From: Minicystis rosea
Lineage (GTDB): Bacteria > Myxococcota_A > Polyangia > Polyangiales > Polyangiaceae
Assembly (NCBI GenBank): GCA_001931535.1
Contig: CP016211.1
Location: 9,842,377-9,906,376, forward strand
Length of the DNA stretch: 64,000 nucleotides
Direction of reading: 5' to 3'
Position 1 is the stretch's first letter. Each line of letters opens with the position of its first letter. Below the pieces are notes generated by a model. That model did no database searches, had not been told where the DNA came from, and worked only from the letters and a program-made list of their open reading frames with translations. Below, piece by piece: positions 32,592 to 40,463 of the stretch. Both the position numbers and the translations under genes were made by a program.

Positions 32592-34364
32592 TCAGCGCGC
32601 GGGCTTGGTGGTCTTGGCCTCGTGGCCCGTGATCTCTTCGAGGTCGAGCTCGCGCAGACCTTCGCGCTCGCGGCGGGCGCTGCGGAGCGCTTCGCGCAGG
32701 CCGTGCTTGAGGTTGCGCAGCGTGACGAGGCGACCGAAGTCGACGCCGATGTCGACCAGCGTCTCGGCCACCGCGGGGCGGATGCCGGTGAGCACGCAGC
32801 GCGCGCCCACGATCTCCACCTTGCGCATCAGCTTCATCAGGTGATCGGCCGTCTTGGTGTCGACGATCTCGACGCCCGTGAGATCGATGATCACGAAGCT
32901 CGCCTGCGTGCGCGCGACCTCGCCGAGGAGGCGCTGCACCATGTCGGCCGTGCGGCGCGAGTCGACGACGCCGATGATGGGCATGGCCAAGACGTCGTCC
33001 CAGACCTCGAGGATCGGGTTCGACAGCTCGTCGATCGAGTAGCGGAGCCGCTCGATGAGCTGAGCCTTGCCCGCCTCGCTGGAGGCGAGCTCCTCGTTGC
33101 GCGCGCGCAGATCGTTCTCGAGCTGGCGCTGCAAGGTGATGTCCTGCGAGGTGCCGAGGGCCGCGAAGATCTTGCCGGTCTCGTCCTTCAGCGGGGTCCA
33201 CACCACGTGCATGCGCACGTCGTTCTTGATGCGCGGGTTGCGCGCGATGACCTCTTCCTCCAGCGCTTGGCCGCGGAGCGCGCGCGCCATCCCGCTGTCG
33301 TCCATGGGCAGCGGGGTCACGCCGTCGGCCATGAAGATGCCGTACGCGCCCGTGATGTCGCCGCCGACGTGCGCCATCGCGCCGCCGATGAGCCGCTCGT
33401 GCGCCGGGTTCAGCACGAGCCACTCGGCCGCCTGATTCGCGACCATGACCCCGAGCGGCAGCGCGTCGATGATCTGCTTGTAGAGCGCCTCGGACTTCGC
33501 CCGCGCCGACTCGCTCTCGGCGAGCTCTTCGTTGCGGGTGCGGAGACTGGTCTCGAGTTTGCGCTGATCGGTGACGTCGGTCGAGACCGCCACGGCGGCG
33601 ACGATGTTCCCCGCGGCGTCCTTGATCGGGAGCGCCTTCACCATGATGCGCTTCTCCTCGGTGAGGGAAGCGTTGCGCATCCAGAGCTCGGCCTGGGGCG
33701 CGGGCTCGCCGCCGAGGGCGCGGACGATCGGCATCTCCGCGTCGGGGAACGGCGTCACCCCGTCGGGGCGGAAGACGCCGAAGGCGCTGGAGAGATTGCC
33801 CTCGTAGCCCGCCTCGAGGCTGCCGCTCATCTCCTTCATGGCATCGTTGTAGATGCCGAACTTGCCGTTCGTGTCCAAGAGGGCCACGCCGACCGGGAGC
33901 GAGTCGATCACCGTGCGGTAGAGCGCCTCCGACTGGGCCCGCGCCGCCTCCGACTCGATCAGCGATTGCTCGAGCTGCTTGCGCGCGGTGACGTCGGTGC
34001 TCTGGCCGTACCAGAGCACTGTCCCGTTCTCCTCGATGACGATGTTGGCGTGCGTCTCGACCCAGCGGATCTCGCCGCTGCGGCGCTTGATGCGCCCCGC
34101 GAACGCCATCGGAGCGCCGGTCCGCGAACACTGCGCGATCACCTCGTCGACGAGCGCGCGATCCTCGGGAACGATGTGGGTGAGGCCGGAGTTGGGATCG
34201 GCGATCAGCTCCTCTTCGGACACGTCGTACAGGTCGGCGGCGCGCCGGTTGAGGTAGAGCCACTTGCTCTTCCCCGTGGTGGGGTCCATGCGCGAGCAGA
34301 ACGCCACGCCCGGCATGCGGTCGAGCATCTGCGTCAAAATCTCCAAATTCAGGCTCTCCGACAC
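32592..34364 (-). CDS. RsbR-like stressosome sensor with three PAS domains and a STAS domain
   Basis: 590 residues from a GTG at 34364. Three PAS-like domains lie at about 10-130, 145-265 and 290-415, linked by helices containing ESEAARAQSEALYR-type repeats. The C-terminal STAS domain (about 465-570) has VIIDLTGVEIVDTKTADHLM and GIRPAVAETLVDIG. Thr503 and Thr535 lie where RsbR proteins carry the threonines phosphorylated by RsbT. RsbR proteins form the stressosome core with RsbS and vary in their N-terminal sensors; PAS domains suggest a small-molecule, redox or light signal. Last gene of the operon; it overlaps the preceding stop by 16 bp. Confidence 0.85.
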   Translation of the reverse strand: MSESLNLEILTQMLDRMPGVAFCSRMDPTTGKSKWLYLNRRAADLYDVSEEELIADPNSGLTHIVPEDRALVDEVIAQCSRTGAPMAFAGRIKRRSGEIRWVETHANIVIEENGTVLWYGQSTDVTARKQLEQSLIESEAARAQSEALYRTVIDSLPVGVALLDTNGKFGIYNDAMKEMSGSLEAGYEGNLSSAFGVFRPDGVTPFPDAEMPIVRALGGEPAPQAELWMRNASLTEEKRIMVKALPIKDAAGNIVAAVAVSTDVTDQRKLETSLRTRNEELAESESARAKSEALYKQIIDALPLGVMVANQAAEWLVLNPAHERLIGGAMAHVGGDITGAYGIFMADGVTPLPMDDSGMARALRGQALEEEVIARNPRIKNDVRMHVVWTPLKDETGKIFAALGTSQDITLQRQLENDLRARNEELASSEAGKAQLIERLRYSIDELSNPILEVWDDVLAMPIIGVVDSRRTADMVQRLLGEVARTQASFVIIDLTGVEIVDTKTADHLMKLMRKVEIVGARCVLTGIRPAVAETLVDIGVDFGRLVTLRNLKHGLREALRSARREREGLRELDLEEITGHEAKTTKPAR

Positions 34365-34855
34365 GTTCGCTCCTCCTCCGTACGCAGGCCGGGCTCCGAC
34401 GATCGCCAGAGCACGGCCTCGATCAGCAAACCCCCGCCGCTGCGGGAGATGACCCGAACTTCGCTCATGAGCCGGCAGACCGCGCCGAGCCCGATACCCA
34501 ATCCGCGCCGCTCCGAGAGCGGCGTGTCCGGCGTCAGCGGCCGGCCCTCGGAGAATCCATCACGAAGCGCGTCGTCGACGGCGGCGATGCCCGGCCCCTC
34601 GTCGATGGCGCGCACGCGGCACCCGATCACCATCGGCGCGTCCGGCGTGCGCGGCGGCGCCGTCACCTCGGCGAGCTCGATCCGCCCGCGCCCCGCGTGC
34701 TTGGCCGCGTTGGACGCGAGCTCGGCGACGCACACCGCGAGGCGCGCCTGCTCCGCCGGCGAGAAGCCGAGCTCCGCCGCGAACCTTCGCGTCTCCCCCG
34801 CCACCCAGAAGCGATCTTCCTCGGCGGTGATCTCGATGGTTCGCTCTGGGCTCAA
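34349..34855 (-). CDS. GHKL ATPase of the RsbT/RsbW (anti-sigma kinase) type
   Basis: 168 residues from a TTG that overlaps the phosphatase stop in TTGA. The N box is ARLAVCVAELASNAAKHAG, then AIDEGPGIAAVDDALRDG and GLGIGLGAVCRLMSEV (the G boxes). These single-domain kinases phosphorylate STAS proteins; RsbT switches the stressosome on, RsbW-like ones hold a sigma factor. Sequence alone does not tell which; a second, longer copy is encoded two genes upstream. TTG was chosen because no ATG or GTG lies before the N-terminal strand TIEITAEEDRFWV. Confidence 0.8.
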   Translation of the reverse strand: MSPERTIEITAEEDRFWVAGETRRFAAELGFSPAEQARLAVCVAELASNAAKHAGRGRIELAEVTAPPRTPDAPMVIGCRVRAIDEGPGIAAVDDALRDGFSEGRPLTPDTPLSERRGLGIGLGAVCRLMSEVRVISRSGGGLLIEAVLWRSSEPGLRTEEERTCRRA

Positions 34856-35439
34856 GCACCCCTCACCGCGCCCGCGAGGCGCGCCACCACGGCACACGCG
34901 TCGTCGTGGGTCTTGTGGTGCTTGTTCACCAAGTGATCCGCGAGCGCCTGCGGCTCGAGCTTGGAGATGGGATCGAGCTCGAAGCGGCTGGAGATGCCGT
35001 CGCTCATGAGCACGAAGAGGTCGCCCTCGGAGATCGGGTACTCCCAGACGCGCACGCGGCGCACGCCGTGACCGACCACGCCGGGCACCGTCGGCGGCGC
35101 GATGCGACCGCGCGAAGCCGAGCGCAGCTCCACGTTGCCGACGCCGGCGAAGAGCGCGCGCCGCGCCACGGGCTCGAGGACCAGCACCGATACGGCCGCG
35201 CCGCGTAAGCCCGCGAGCGCCGCGTTCATGCCGTGCAGCATCGCCTCCAAGGGCTCGCTGGCGTGCGTCTCCGCGTAGTGACACGCGGTCGTGGACGCCG
35301 TGCGCGCCTCGGGCCCATGACCGAGGCCGTCGGCGAGGCAGAGCAGGAGCCCTTGGCTGAAAGGCGTGATCGACCACGCGTCGCCGCAGACCGTCTGCCC
35401 GACCGCCGGCCGAGCCGTGACGCCGGTCTGGATCTGCAT
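34852..35439 (-). CDS. RsbX-like PP2C-type serine phosphatase
   Basis: 195 residues. PP2C/SpoIIE metal-binding motifs are present: CGDAW near the N-terminus, LADGLGHG (about 37-44), LMSDGISSRF and DDACAVVA near the C-terminus. It lacks any sensor domain, as in RsbX, which resets the stressosome by dephosphorylating RsbS and RsbR. Start at the ATG in TGATG, sharing bases with the upstream stop; AAGGTGG upstream fits this better than the GTG just before it. Confidence 0.82.
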   Translation of the reverse strand: MQIQTGVTARPAVGQTVCGDAWSITPFSQGLLLCLADGLGHGPEARTASTTACHYAETHASEPLEAMLHGMNAALAGLRGAAVSVLVLEPVARRALFAGVGNVELRSASRGRIAPPTVPGVVGHGVRRVRVWEYPISEGDLFVLMSDGISSRFELDPISKLEPQALADHLVNKHHKTHDDACAVVARLAGAVRGA

Positions 35440-36116
35440 CACGCCACCTTCAACAGCGCGGTGACCGTCGTCCCGCGGCCGACTTCGGTCTGCACGTCGA
35501 AGCGCTCCGAGAGCCGCTTCACGCCGAGGATGCCGAGACCCATGCCGAGCTTCGAGCGGTAGTTGCCCGAGAGGATGTGCGCGAGCTTCGCGATCCCGGG
35601 GCCGTGATCGCGGGCCACGATCTCGAGGCCCGGCGGCGTCGTGCTCGGGTTGAGCTCGACCACGCCCTCGCCCGCGTACTGCACGATGTTGCGCGCCAGC
35701 TCGGAGACCGCGGTCATGAGCCGCGTCTGCCCGACCAGCGTGAAGCCGAGCATCACCGCGAGCACGCGCGCTTCGCTGCGCGCGCGGGCGATGTCGTCCT
35801 CGACGAGGATCCGCACCACCACCGGCTGCGGCGCGCCGGTGCGCACGGCCTGCGCGCCGGTGAACGCTTCGAGCGCGCGACGGCAGGCCTTGGCCTGCGC
35901 CGGGTCGGAGAGGAAGAAGGTCAGGCTGCGCTCGATGGGATCGAGCATCTCCTGAAGCTGGGCCCGCGTGAGCTGCGAGCCGCCGATGCCGGCGCGCTGG
36001 CGCGCCACACCGAGGATGGACTGCGCCGTCGGCGCAGAGACGTAACGCGTGAGCACGCCGATGACGGAGTCGAGGACATCCCTCGTCGGCAGATCGGGGG
36101 GCGCGGCCCGTTGCAT
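35439..36116 (-). CDS. RsbT-like serine kinase with N-terminal extension
   Basis: 225 residues, about 90 longer than canonical RsbT. The first part (PTRDVLDSVIGVLTRYVSAPTAQSIL...DPIERSLTFFL) is a helical domain not found in Bacillus RsbT. The C-terminal GHKL ATPase has TRLMTAVSELARNIVQYAG, VARDHGPGI and MGLGILGVKRLSERF. It lies eight bases after the RsbS-like gene, the standard rsbS-rsbT order, so I infer that it phosphorylates the STAS proteins and is released on stress. Confidence 0.82.
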   Translation of the reverse strand: MQRAAPPDLPTRDVLDSVIGVLTRYVSAPTAQSILGVARQRAGIGGSQLTRAQLQEMLDPIERSLTFFLSDPAQAKACRRALEAFTGAQAVRTGAPQPVVVRILVEDDIARARSEARVLAVMLGFTLVGQTRLMTAVSELARNIVQYAGEGVVELNPSTTPPGLEIVARDHGPGIAKLAHILSGNYRSKLGMGLGILGVKRLSERFDVQTEVGRGTTVTALLKVA

Positions 36117-36124
36117 CGATCGAC

Positions 36125-36511
36125 TCAAGCTCCGGCGCGGGCGCGGGCGCGGCGCGGATCCTTCAAGAGCCGCAGGGCCGCGTCGAGGTTGACCGTGGTT
36201 TTCACCTCGCCGAGGCTCAACCCCATCTCCACCAGCGTGTCGGCGACGGCAGGCTGCACGCCGCAAACGATGGTGGGTACACCCATGAGCCTCGCGCTGA
36301 TCGCGAGGTCACGGATACACCGCGTGATGTAGCTATCCATGGCATCGACACTGGTCAGGTCGAGTACCAGCCCCCGCGGTGATTGCGACTCCAGCGCCGC
36401 GCCCACCACCGCCCGCAACTGACGGACGGCGCTGTCCGTGAGCGTCGGATTGAGCTGCACCAACAAGGTGCGCTCCACCGTCATCATCGCCCCAGCACTA
36501 CCCACGTTCAT
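36125..36511 (-). CDS. RsbS-like STAS scaffold protein
   Basis: 128 residues, a single STAS domain. LVLDLTSVDAMDSYITRCIRDLA matches the RsbS core, and Ser60 in DSY aligns with the serine that RsbT phosphorylates in RsbS. GVQPAVADTLVEMGLSL follows, as in other stressosome STAS domains. In Bacillus, RsbS and RsbR form the megadalton complex that sequesters RsbT. First gene of the five-gene operon; start at the ATG at 36511. Confidence 0.85.
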   Translation of the reverse strand: MNVGSAGAMMTVERTLLVQLNPTLTDSAVRQLRAVVGAALESQSPRGLVLDLTSVDAMDSYITRCIRDLAISARLMGVPTIVCGVQPAVADTLVEMGLSLGEVKTTVNLDAALRLLKDPRRARARAGA

Positions 36512-36598
36512 CGTTCCGCTCCCACCACCCCGCACGAAAGCGTGCTCCGCGCCATCCGTCTCACGCTAACCATTCGATGCTCGTGAAAGGATGAGTAT

Positions 36599-36689
36599 GC
36601 CGAATCAAATTCATTCGGCCCCGATGTGTCAAGCATCGTCTCTTCATCGACGCGCGACCGGTGCGCGTCAAATGTCGTGTACACGACAT
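36599..36689. promoter_or_regulatory. operator-like palindromes upstream of the stressosome operon
   Basis: ATGTCGTGTACACGACAT at 36672-36689 is a perfect 18-bp palindrome, typical in size for a TetR- or GntR-family operator. A hairpin GCCGAAT (36599-36605), seven bases, ATTCGGC (36613-36619) lies closer to the rsbS start at 36511. The stretch is markedly AT-richer than its neighbours, as expected of a promoter region. The binding protein is not encoded nearby. Confidence 0.5.
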
Positions 36690-36766
36690 CGCGAATTCGC
36701 GCCTCGGGGGCACACCCAATCCATCATCGAATGAACGATGTCGGACGTGGCGCCGCGACACCGACA

Positions 36767-37936
36767 TCAGGTGCCGTCGGTCGGCGGCCGCAGGACGTGG
36801 AGCCGATCTTTCAGCTTCTCGGACACCCACACCTTGTTGCGCGCGTCGACGATGACGGCGCCCGCGTCCTCCAGGGAATCGACGAGCTTGAGGCCTTTTT
36901 CCGGCCCGAGGATGAACACGGCATCATCGACGGCGTCGGCGGTGAACGCGTCCTTCGCCCAGATCGTGACGCTCCTGCACGCGGTGGCGGGGAAGCCGGT
37001 GCGCGGATCGATGATGTGATGATAGCGCTTGCCATCCTTGATGAAGCCGCGCTCGTAATCACCGGCGGTCGAGAACGCGTGGTCGACCACCTCGAGCATC
37101 GCGAACCAATCGTTCGCGTCGCGCCCGCGCGGATCGCGCACGCCCACGCGGAACGGCGATCCATCCGGCTTCTTCCCGCGCACGAAGAGATCGCCGCCCG
37201 CCTGCACGAAGAACGCGCTGAGCCCCTCCTCGCCGAGCACGCGCGCCGCCGCGTCGACGGCGTAGCCCTTGGCGATGCCGCCCAGGCTCATGCGCATCCC
37301 GGCCTTCTCCAGCATCACGGTGCGCGCGTCGTGATCGATCTTGATCTTGCGCCAGTCGATGAGACGTCGAGCCGCCTCGACCTTGCCGCGATCGGGGATG
37401 CGCTCTTCGAGATCCTGATCGAACTTCCACAGCCCGTGCATCGCCTCGAAGGTGATGTCGAAGACGCCCTCCGATCGATGGCTCATCCACACGCTCTTCT
37501 CGATCACGGCGAGCGTCTCGGGGCTCACGGGGGCCGCGGTCTTGCCGGCGCCGGCGTTGACGCGGGAGATCTCGCTGTCGTCCCGCCACGTGGTCATGAG
37601 GCCTTCGAGCCGGCGGATCTCGGCGAGCGCCTTGCCCAGCTTTTCCCGCAGCGCGGGCTCGTCGAGGGTGTCGTTCGTGTAGGCCGCGATGGAGATGTGC
37701 GTGCCCATCGCCTTCTCGTCGAGGGCCACACGCACGGGCGTGCGATGCACCGGCGCGGGCGCGGGCTGAGACGCGGACGCCGACGCGCTCGAGGCCAGCG
37801 CCGGGACGGCGAACTCGGTCGGTGCCGGGCGAGCCTCGGCGGTGCGGCGCGCGGCGCGATCGGGCTCGGGCGGGGCGTCGCAACCGAGCACGAAGGACAG
37901 CGAAGCGACGAGCGCACCGAGCGGCAGGCGTGACAT
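36767..37936 (-). CDS. apbE: FAD:protein FMN transferase (ApbE family)
   Basis: 389 residues. Lipoprotein-type signal (SLSFVLGC, Cys near 19) and an Ala/Ser/Pro linker, then the ApbE domain: AMGTHISIAAY, LMTTWRDDSEISRVN, SLGGIAKGYAVDAA (about 225-238), FVQAGGDLFVRG and YHHIIDPRTGFPA, with the C-terminal FTADAVDDAVFILG that holds a metal-binding Asp. ApbE enzymes attach FMN from FAD to threonines of exported flavoproteins such as NqrB/C and RnfG. No such target gene lies in the window. Start at the ATG at 37936. Confidence 0.88.
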   Translation of the reverse strand: MSRLPLGALVASLSFVLGCDAPPEPDRAARRTAEARPAPTEFAVPALASSASASASQPAPAPVHRTPVRVALDEKAMGTHISIAAYTNDTLDEPALREKLGKALAEIRRLEGLMTTWRDDSEISRVNAGAGKTAAPVSPETLAVIEKSVWMSHRSEGVFDITFEAMHGLWKFDQDLEERIPDRGKVEAARRLIDWRKIKIDHDARTVMLEKAGMRMSLGGIAKGYAVDAAARVLGEEGLSAFFVQAGGDLFVRGKKPDGSPFRVGVRDPRGRDANDWFAMLEVVDHAFSTAGDYERGFIKDGKRYHHIIDPRTGFPATACRSVTIWAKDAFTADAVDDAVFILGPEKGLKLVDSLEDAGAVIVDARNKVWVSEKLKDRLHVLRPPTDGT

Positions 37937-38060
37937 CGGCCACCTTCTACACCGCACCGCGCGGCGGGCAAACCGCCCCCGAAGCGCGGCGAAATGCGGT
38001 GCGCCTTCCCCAAGGGCGAAGCATGTAGGTATGTTCCGCGCCCTACGAAGGAGACATGAC

Positions 38061-38723
38061 ATGGCTTGGCAAGGATGGCGGCAGAGCGAGACGCGCGGCG
38101 TGCTGATCGCTGGACGAAGCTACGACTTCTCGGACTTCACCCGGGCGCAGGTGGTCGCCATCTGCGAGACCATCGACGCCATCGCGTCGAGCGCGGGGCT
38201 CGGCATCGCCGCCGTGCCGGCGGACATCGATCTCTCCGACGACAACACGGGCGACGAAGATCCCGCGTATTGCAGCGCCTTCATCGGCATCCTCGCCGCC
38301 GAGGGGGGCACGTACGAGCCGCTCGAGGTCACACGCGAGGCGATGCTCCGCGCCGAGGAGGAGGCGCGCGCCATCCCGGCCGCGATCTGGGATCGCATCA
38401 CCGCCGCGTACCGCGAGGCCGGCGGCAAGCAGGCGAGCGACGACGCCATCGTGACGCGCCTCGGCTGCACGGGCCCCCTGCCCTTGGCCAAGCTCGCGTT
38501 CGGCGTGCTCGGCAAGGCGGACGACGCGCTCGGCGGCACGTTCGTCCGCGGGCAGAATCCTTCGCAGGAGCCGCACGAGATCGGCGTCCACGGCCTGCGC
38601 ATCACCGGCTGCTCGTACGACGGCTCGCCGGCCGATCCGATCGACGTCGGCGACGACGCCCACGCGGCACGGGTCGCCGAGTCGCCGAAGGGGTCGTACT
38701 ACCTCATCGCGCACTTCGACTGA
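38061..38723 (+). CDS. hypothetical protein
   Basis: 220 residues from an ATG preceded by AAGGAGA, an excellent ribosome binding site. No signal peptide or membrane helix. Landmarks are SYDFSDFTRAQVVAICETIDAIA and IDLSDDNTGDEDPAYCSAFIG near the N-terminus and SPKGSYYLIAHFD at the end. Acidic and soluble; family unknown to me. Its stop is followed at once by the 164-bp repeats. Confidence 0.7.
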   Translation: MAWQGWRQSETRGVLIAGRSYDFSDFTRAQVVAICETIDAIASSAGLGIAAVPADIDLSDDNTGDEDPAYCSAFIGILAAEGGTYEPLEVTREAMLRAEEEARAIPAAIWDRITAAYREAGGKQASDDAIVTRLGCTGPLPLAKLAFGVLGKADDALGGTFVRGQNPSQEPHEIGVHGLRITGCSYDGSPADPIDVGDDAHAARVAESPKGSYYLIAHFD

Positions 38724-39135
38724 GTCCCGGGAAAGTGGCGCTGCCCCTTTCCCTCCACGGGCGTCGGTCCATGCGGGCTCGCCAGCGAGCCCTGGACCCG
38801 TGGAGCCTCCCATACCCCGGACCACCCGAGCTGACGCGGGCGTGGAGCCGCTTCGGGCCTGGCGTTGGTCTTGGCTGTTGCGTATGCGTCCCGGGAAAGT
38901 GGCGCTGCCCCTTTCCCTCCACGGGCGTCGGTCCATGCGGGCTCGCCAGCGAGCCCTGGACCCGTGGAGCCTCCCATACCCCGAACCACCCGAGCTGACG
39001 CGTGCGTGGAGCCGCTTCGGGCCTGGCGTTGGTCTTGGCTGTTGCGTATGCGTCCCGGGAAAGTGGCGCGGCCCCACCCGCGCCGGCTCTCGAGTCGCGC
39101 CGCTCGGGCCTGACGTTGGCTTGTTCTGAGCTCGG
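38724..39135. repeat. 164-bp direct repeat, two full copies and a partial third
   Basis: Copies start at GTCCCGGGAAAGTGGCG at 38724, 38888 and 39052; the first two are nearly identical over 164 bp. The third diverges after about 20 bases but later resumes recognisable pieces (CGGGCCTGACGTTGG). Each full unit holds the hairpin GGGCTCGC, CA, GCGAGCCC. All reading frames through it are low-quality Arg/Pro strings. It fills the 450-bp gap between the hypothetical gene and the M20 gene. Confidence 0.88.
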
Positions 39136-39173
39136 CTCCTCGCGGGCGGCGCGCATCGACTATCCTCGCCGTC

Positions 39174-40358
39174 ATGACCCGCCTGGACACCGCCCGCATC
39201 GCGTCCGACGTCGACGCGATCGCGCCCACGCTCCGCGACGTCTCGTCCAAGATCCACGCGCACCCCGAGCTGCGCTACGAGGAGCACCGCGCCGCGGCGT
39301 GGATCGCCGAGGCCGTGGAGTCGGCCGGCGTCCCCGTCGAGAAGAACCTCGGTGGCCTCGCCACCGCGTTCCGCGCGCGCATCGGGAGCGGCGCGGGGCC
39401 GAAGGTGGCCATCCTCGCCGAGTACGACGCGCTCCCCGAGATCGGCCACGCCTGCGGGCACAACCTCATCGCGGGCGGCGCGCTGGGCGCGTTCCTCTCG
39501 CTCGCGCGGCAGCGCGACGCCATCGCCGGCACCGTCGATCTCATCGGTACGCCCGCGGAAGAGGGCGGCGGCGGCAAGATCCGTCTGCTCGACGCCGGCG
39601 CCTTCGCGGGCGTCGACGCGGCGATGATGTTCCACCCCTTCGATCGCGATCTGCTCGCGCACTTCGCCCTGGCCAACGTGTGGATCCAGATGCGCTTTCG
39701 CGGCTCGCCCTCGCACGCCGCCATCGCCCCGTGGGACGGCGCCAGCGCCCTCACCGCCTGCCTCGAGACCTTCCGTCTCATCGATTCCCAGCGCGTCCAC
39801 TTCCGTGACGGCGTGCGCGTGCACGGCTTCGTCACCAACGGCGGTCAGGCGGTGAACATCATCCCCGAGCACGCCGCCGCCGAGTTCTCCGTGCGCGCGC
39901 GGGACATGGCCGAGCTCTCCCGCGTGCGCGCCATCGTCGAGCGCTGCGCGCGCGGCGCGGCCTTGGCCTGTGGGGTCGAGGTGGACCTGACCCAACGCGA
40001 GGGCTACCGCGACATGGTCAACAACATGACCATGGCGCGCCGCTTCGGCGTCCACCTCGCCGCCCTCGGCCGCACCGCCCCCGAGGCCGACGAGACGGTG
40101 GGCGCCGGCTCCACCGACATGGGCGACATCTCCCACGCGGTCCCCTCGATTCACCCGTGGCTCGCCATCTGCAACCGAGGCGAGGCCACCTGCCATCAAC
40201 ACGCCTTCATGCAATGCGCCGGCAGCGAGCGCGGACAGGCGGCCATGCTCACCGCCGCCAAGGCCATGGCCCTGACCACCGCCGACCTCCTCTCCGACGC
40301 TTCCCTCCGCGACGCCGTCCGGGAGGAGTTCGAGCACCGACAGGTGTCAGCCCGCTAA
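39174..40358 (+). CDS. M20-family amidohydrolase (AbgA/AbgB-like)
   Basis: 394 residues. HAHPELRYEEHRAA at about 25-38 and the metal motif AEYDALPEIGHACGHNL (about 84-100) are typical of M20D amidohydrolases. Also TPAEEGGGGK with the catalytic Glu, the dimerisation-domain start FRGSPSHAA, and VNIIPEHAAAEFSVR. GSTDMGDISHAVPSIHPW near residue 305 is the signature of the p-aminobenzoyl-glutamate hydrolase-like subgroup, which cleaves N-acyl amino acids in the cytosol. Substrate here unknown. Confidence 0.88.
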   Translation: MTRLDTARIASDVDAIAPTLRDVSSKIHAHPELRYEEHRAAAWIAEAVESAGVPVEKNLGGLATAFRARIGSGAGPKVAILAEYDALPEIGHACGHNLIAGGALGAFLSLARQRDAIAGTVDLIGTPAEEGGGGKIRLLDAGAFAGVDAAMMFHPFDRDLLAHFALANVWIQMRFRGSPSHAAIAPWDGASALTACLETFRLIDSQRVHFRDGVRVHGFVTNGGQAVNIIPEHAAAEFSVRARDMAELSRVRAIVERCARGAALACGVEVDLTQREGYRDMVNNMTMARRFGVHLAALGRTAPEADETVGAGSTDMGDISHAVPSIHPWLAICNRGEATCHQHAFMQCAGSERGQAAMLTAAKAMALTTADLLSDASLRDAVREEFEHRQVSAR

Positions 40359-40463
40359 CGCCTCGCCCCGCCCGAGAGCGCGGGAGAGCGCCGGAGAGCG
40401 TGAATGCAGCGTGCATTCGCCTCATCCACTCTGGCACTCCGTTTGCTGTCGTTCATCGATCCT

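Noticed and set aside
38700..39250. Open frames over the 164-bp repeats
   Set aside because: The same low-quality Arg/Pro/Gly strings appear in several frames and the repeat is intergenic.
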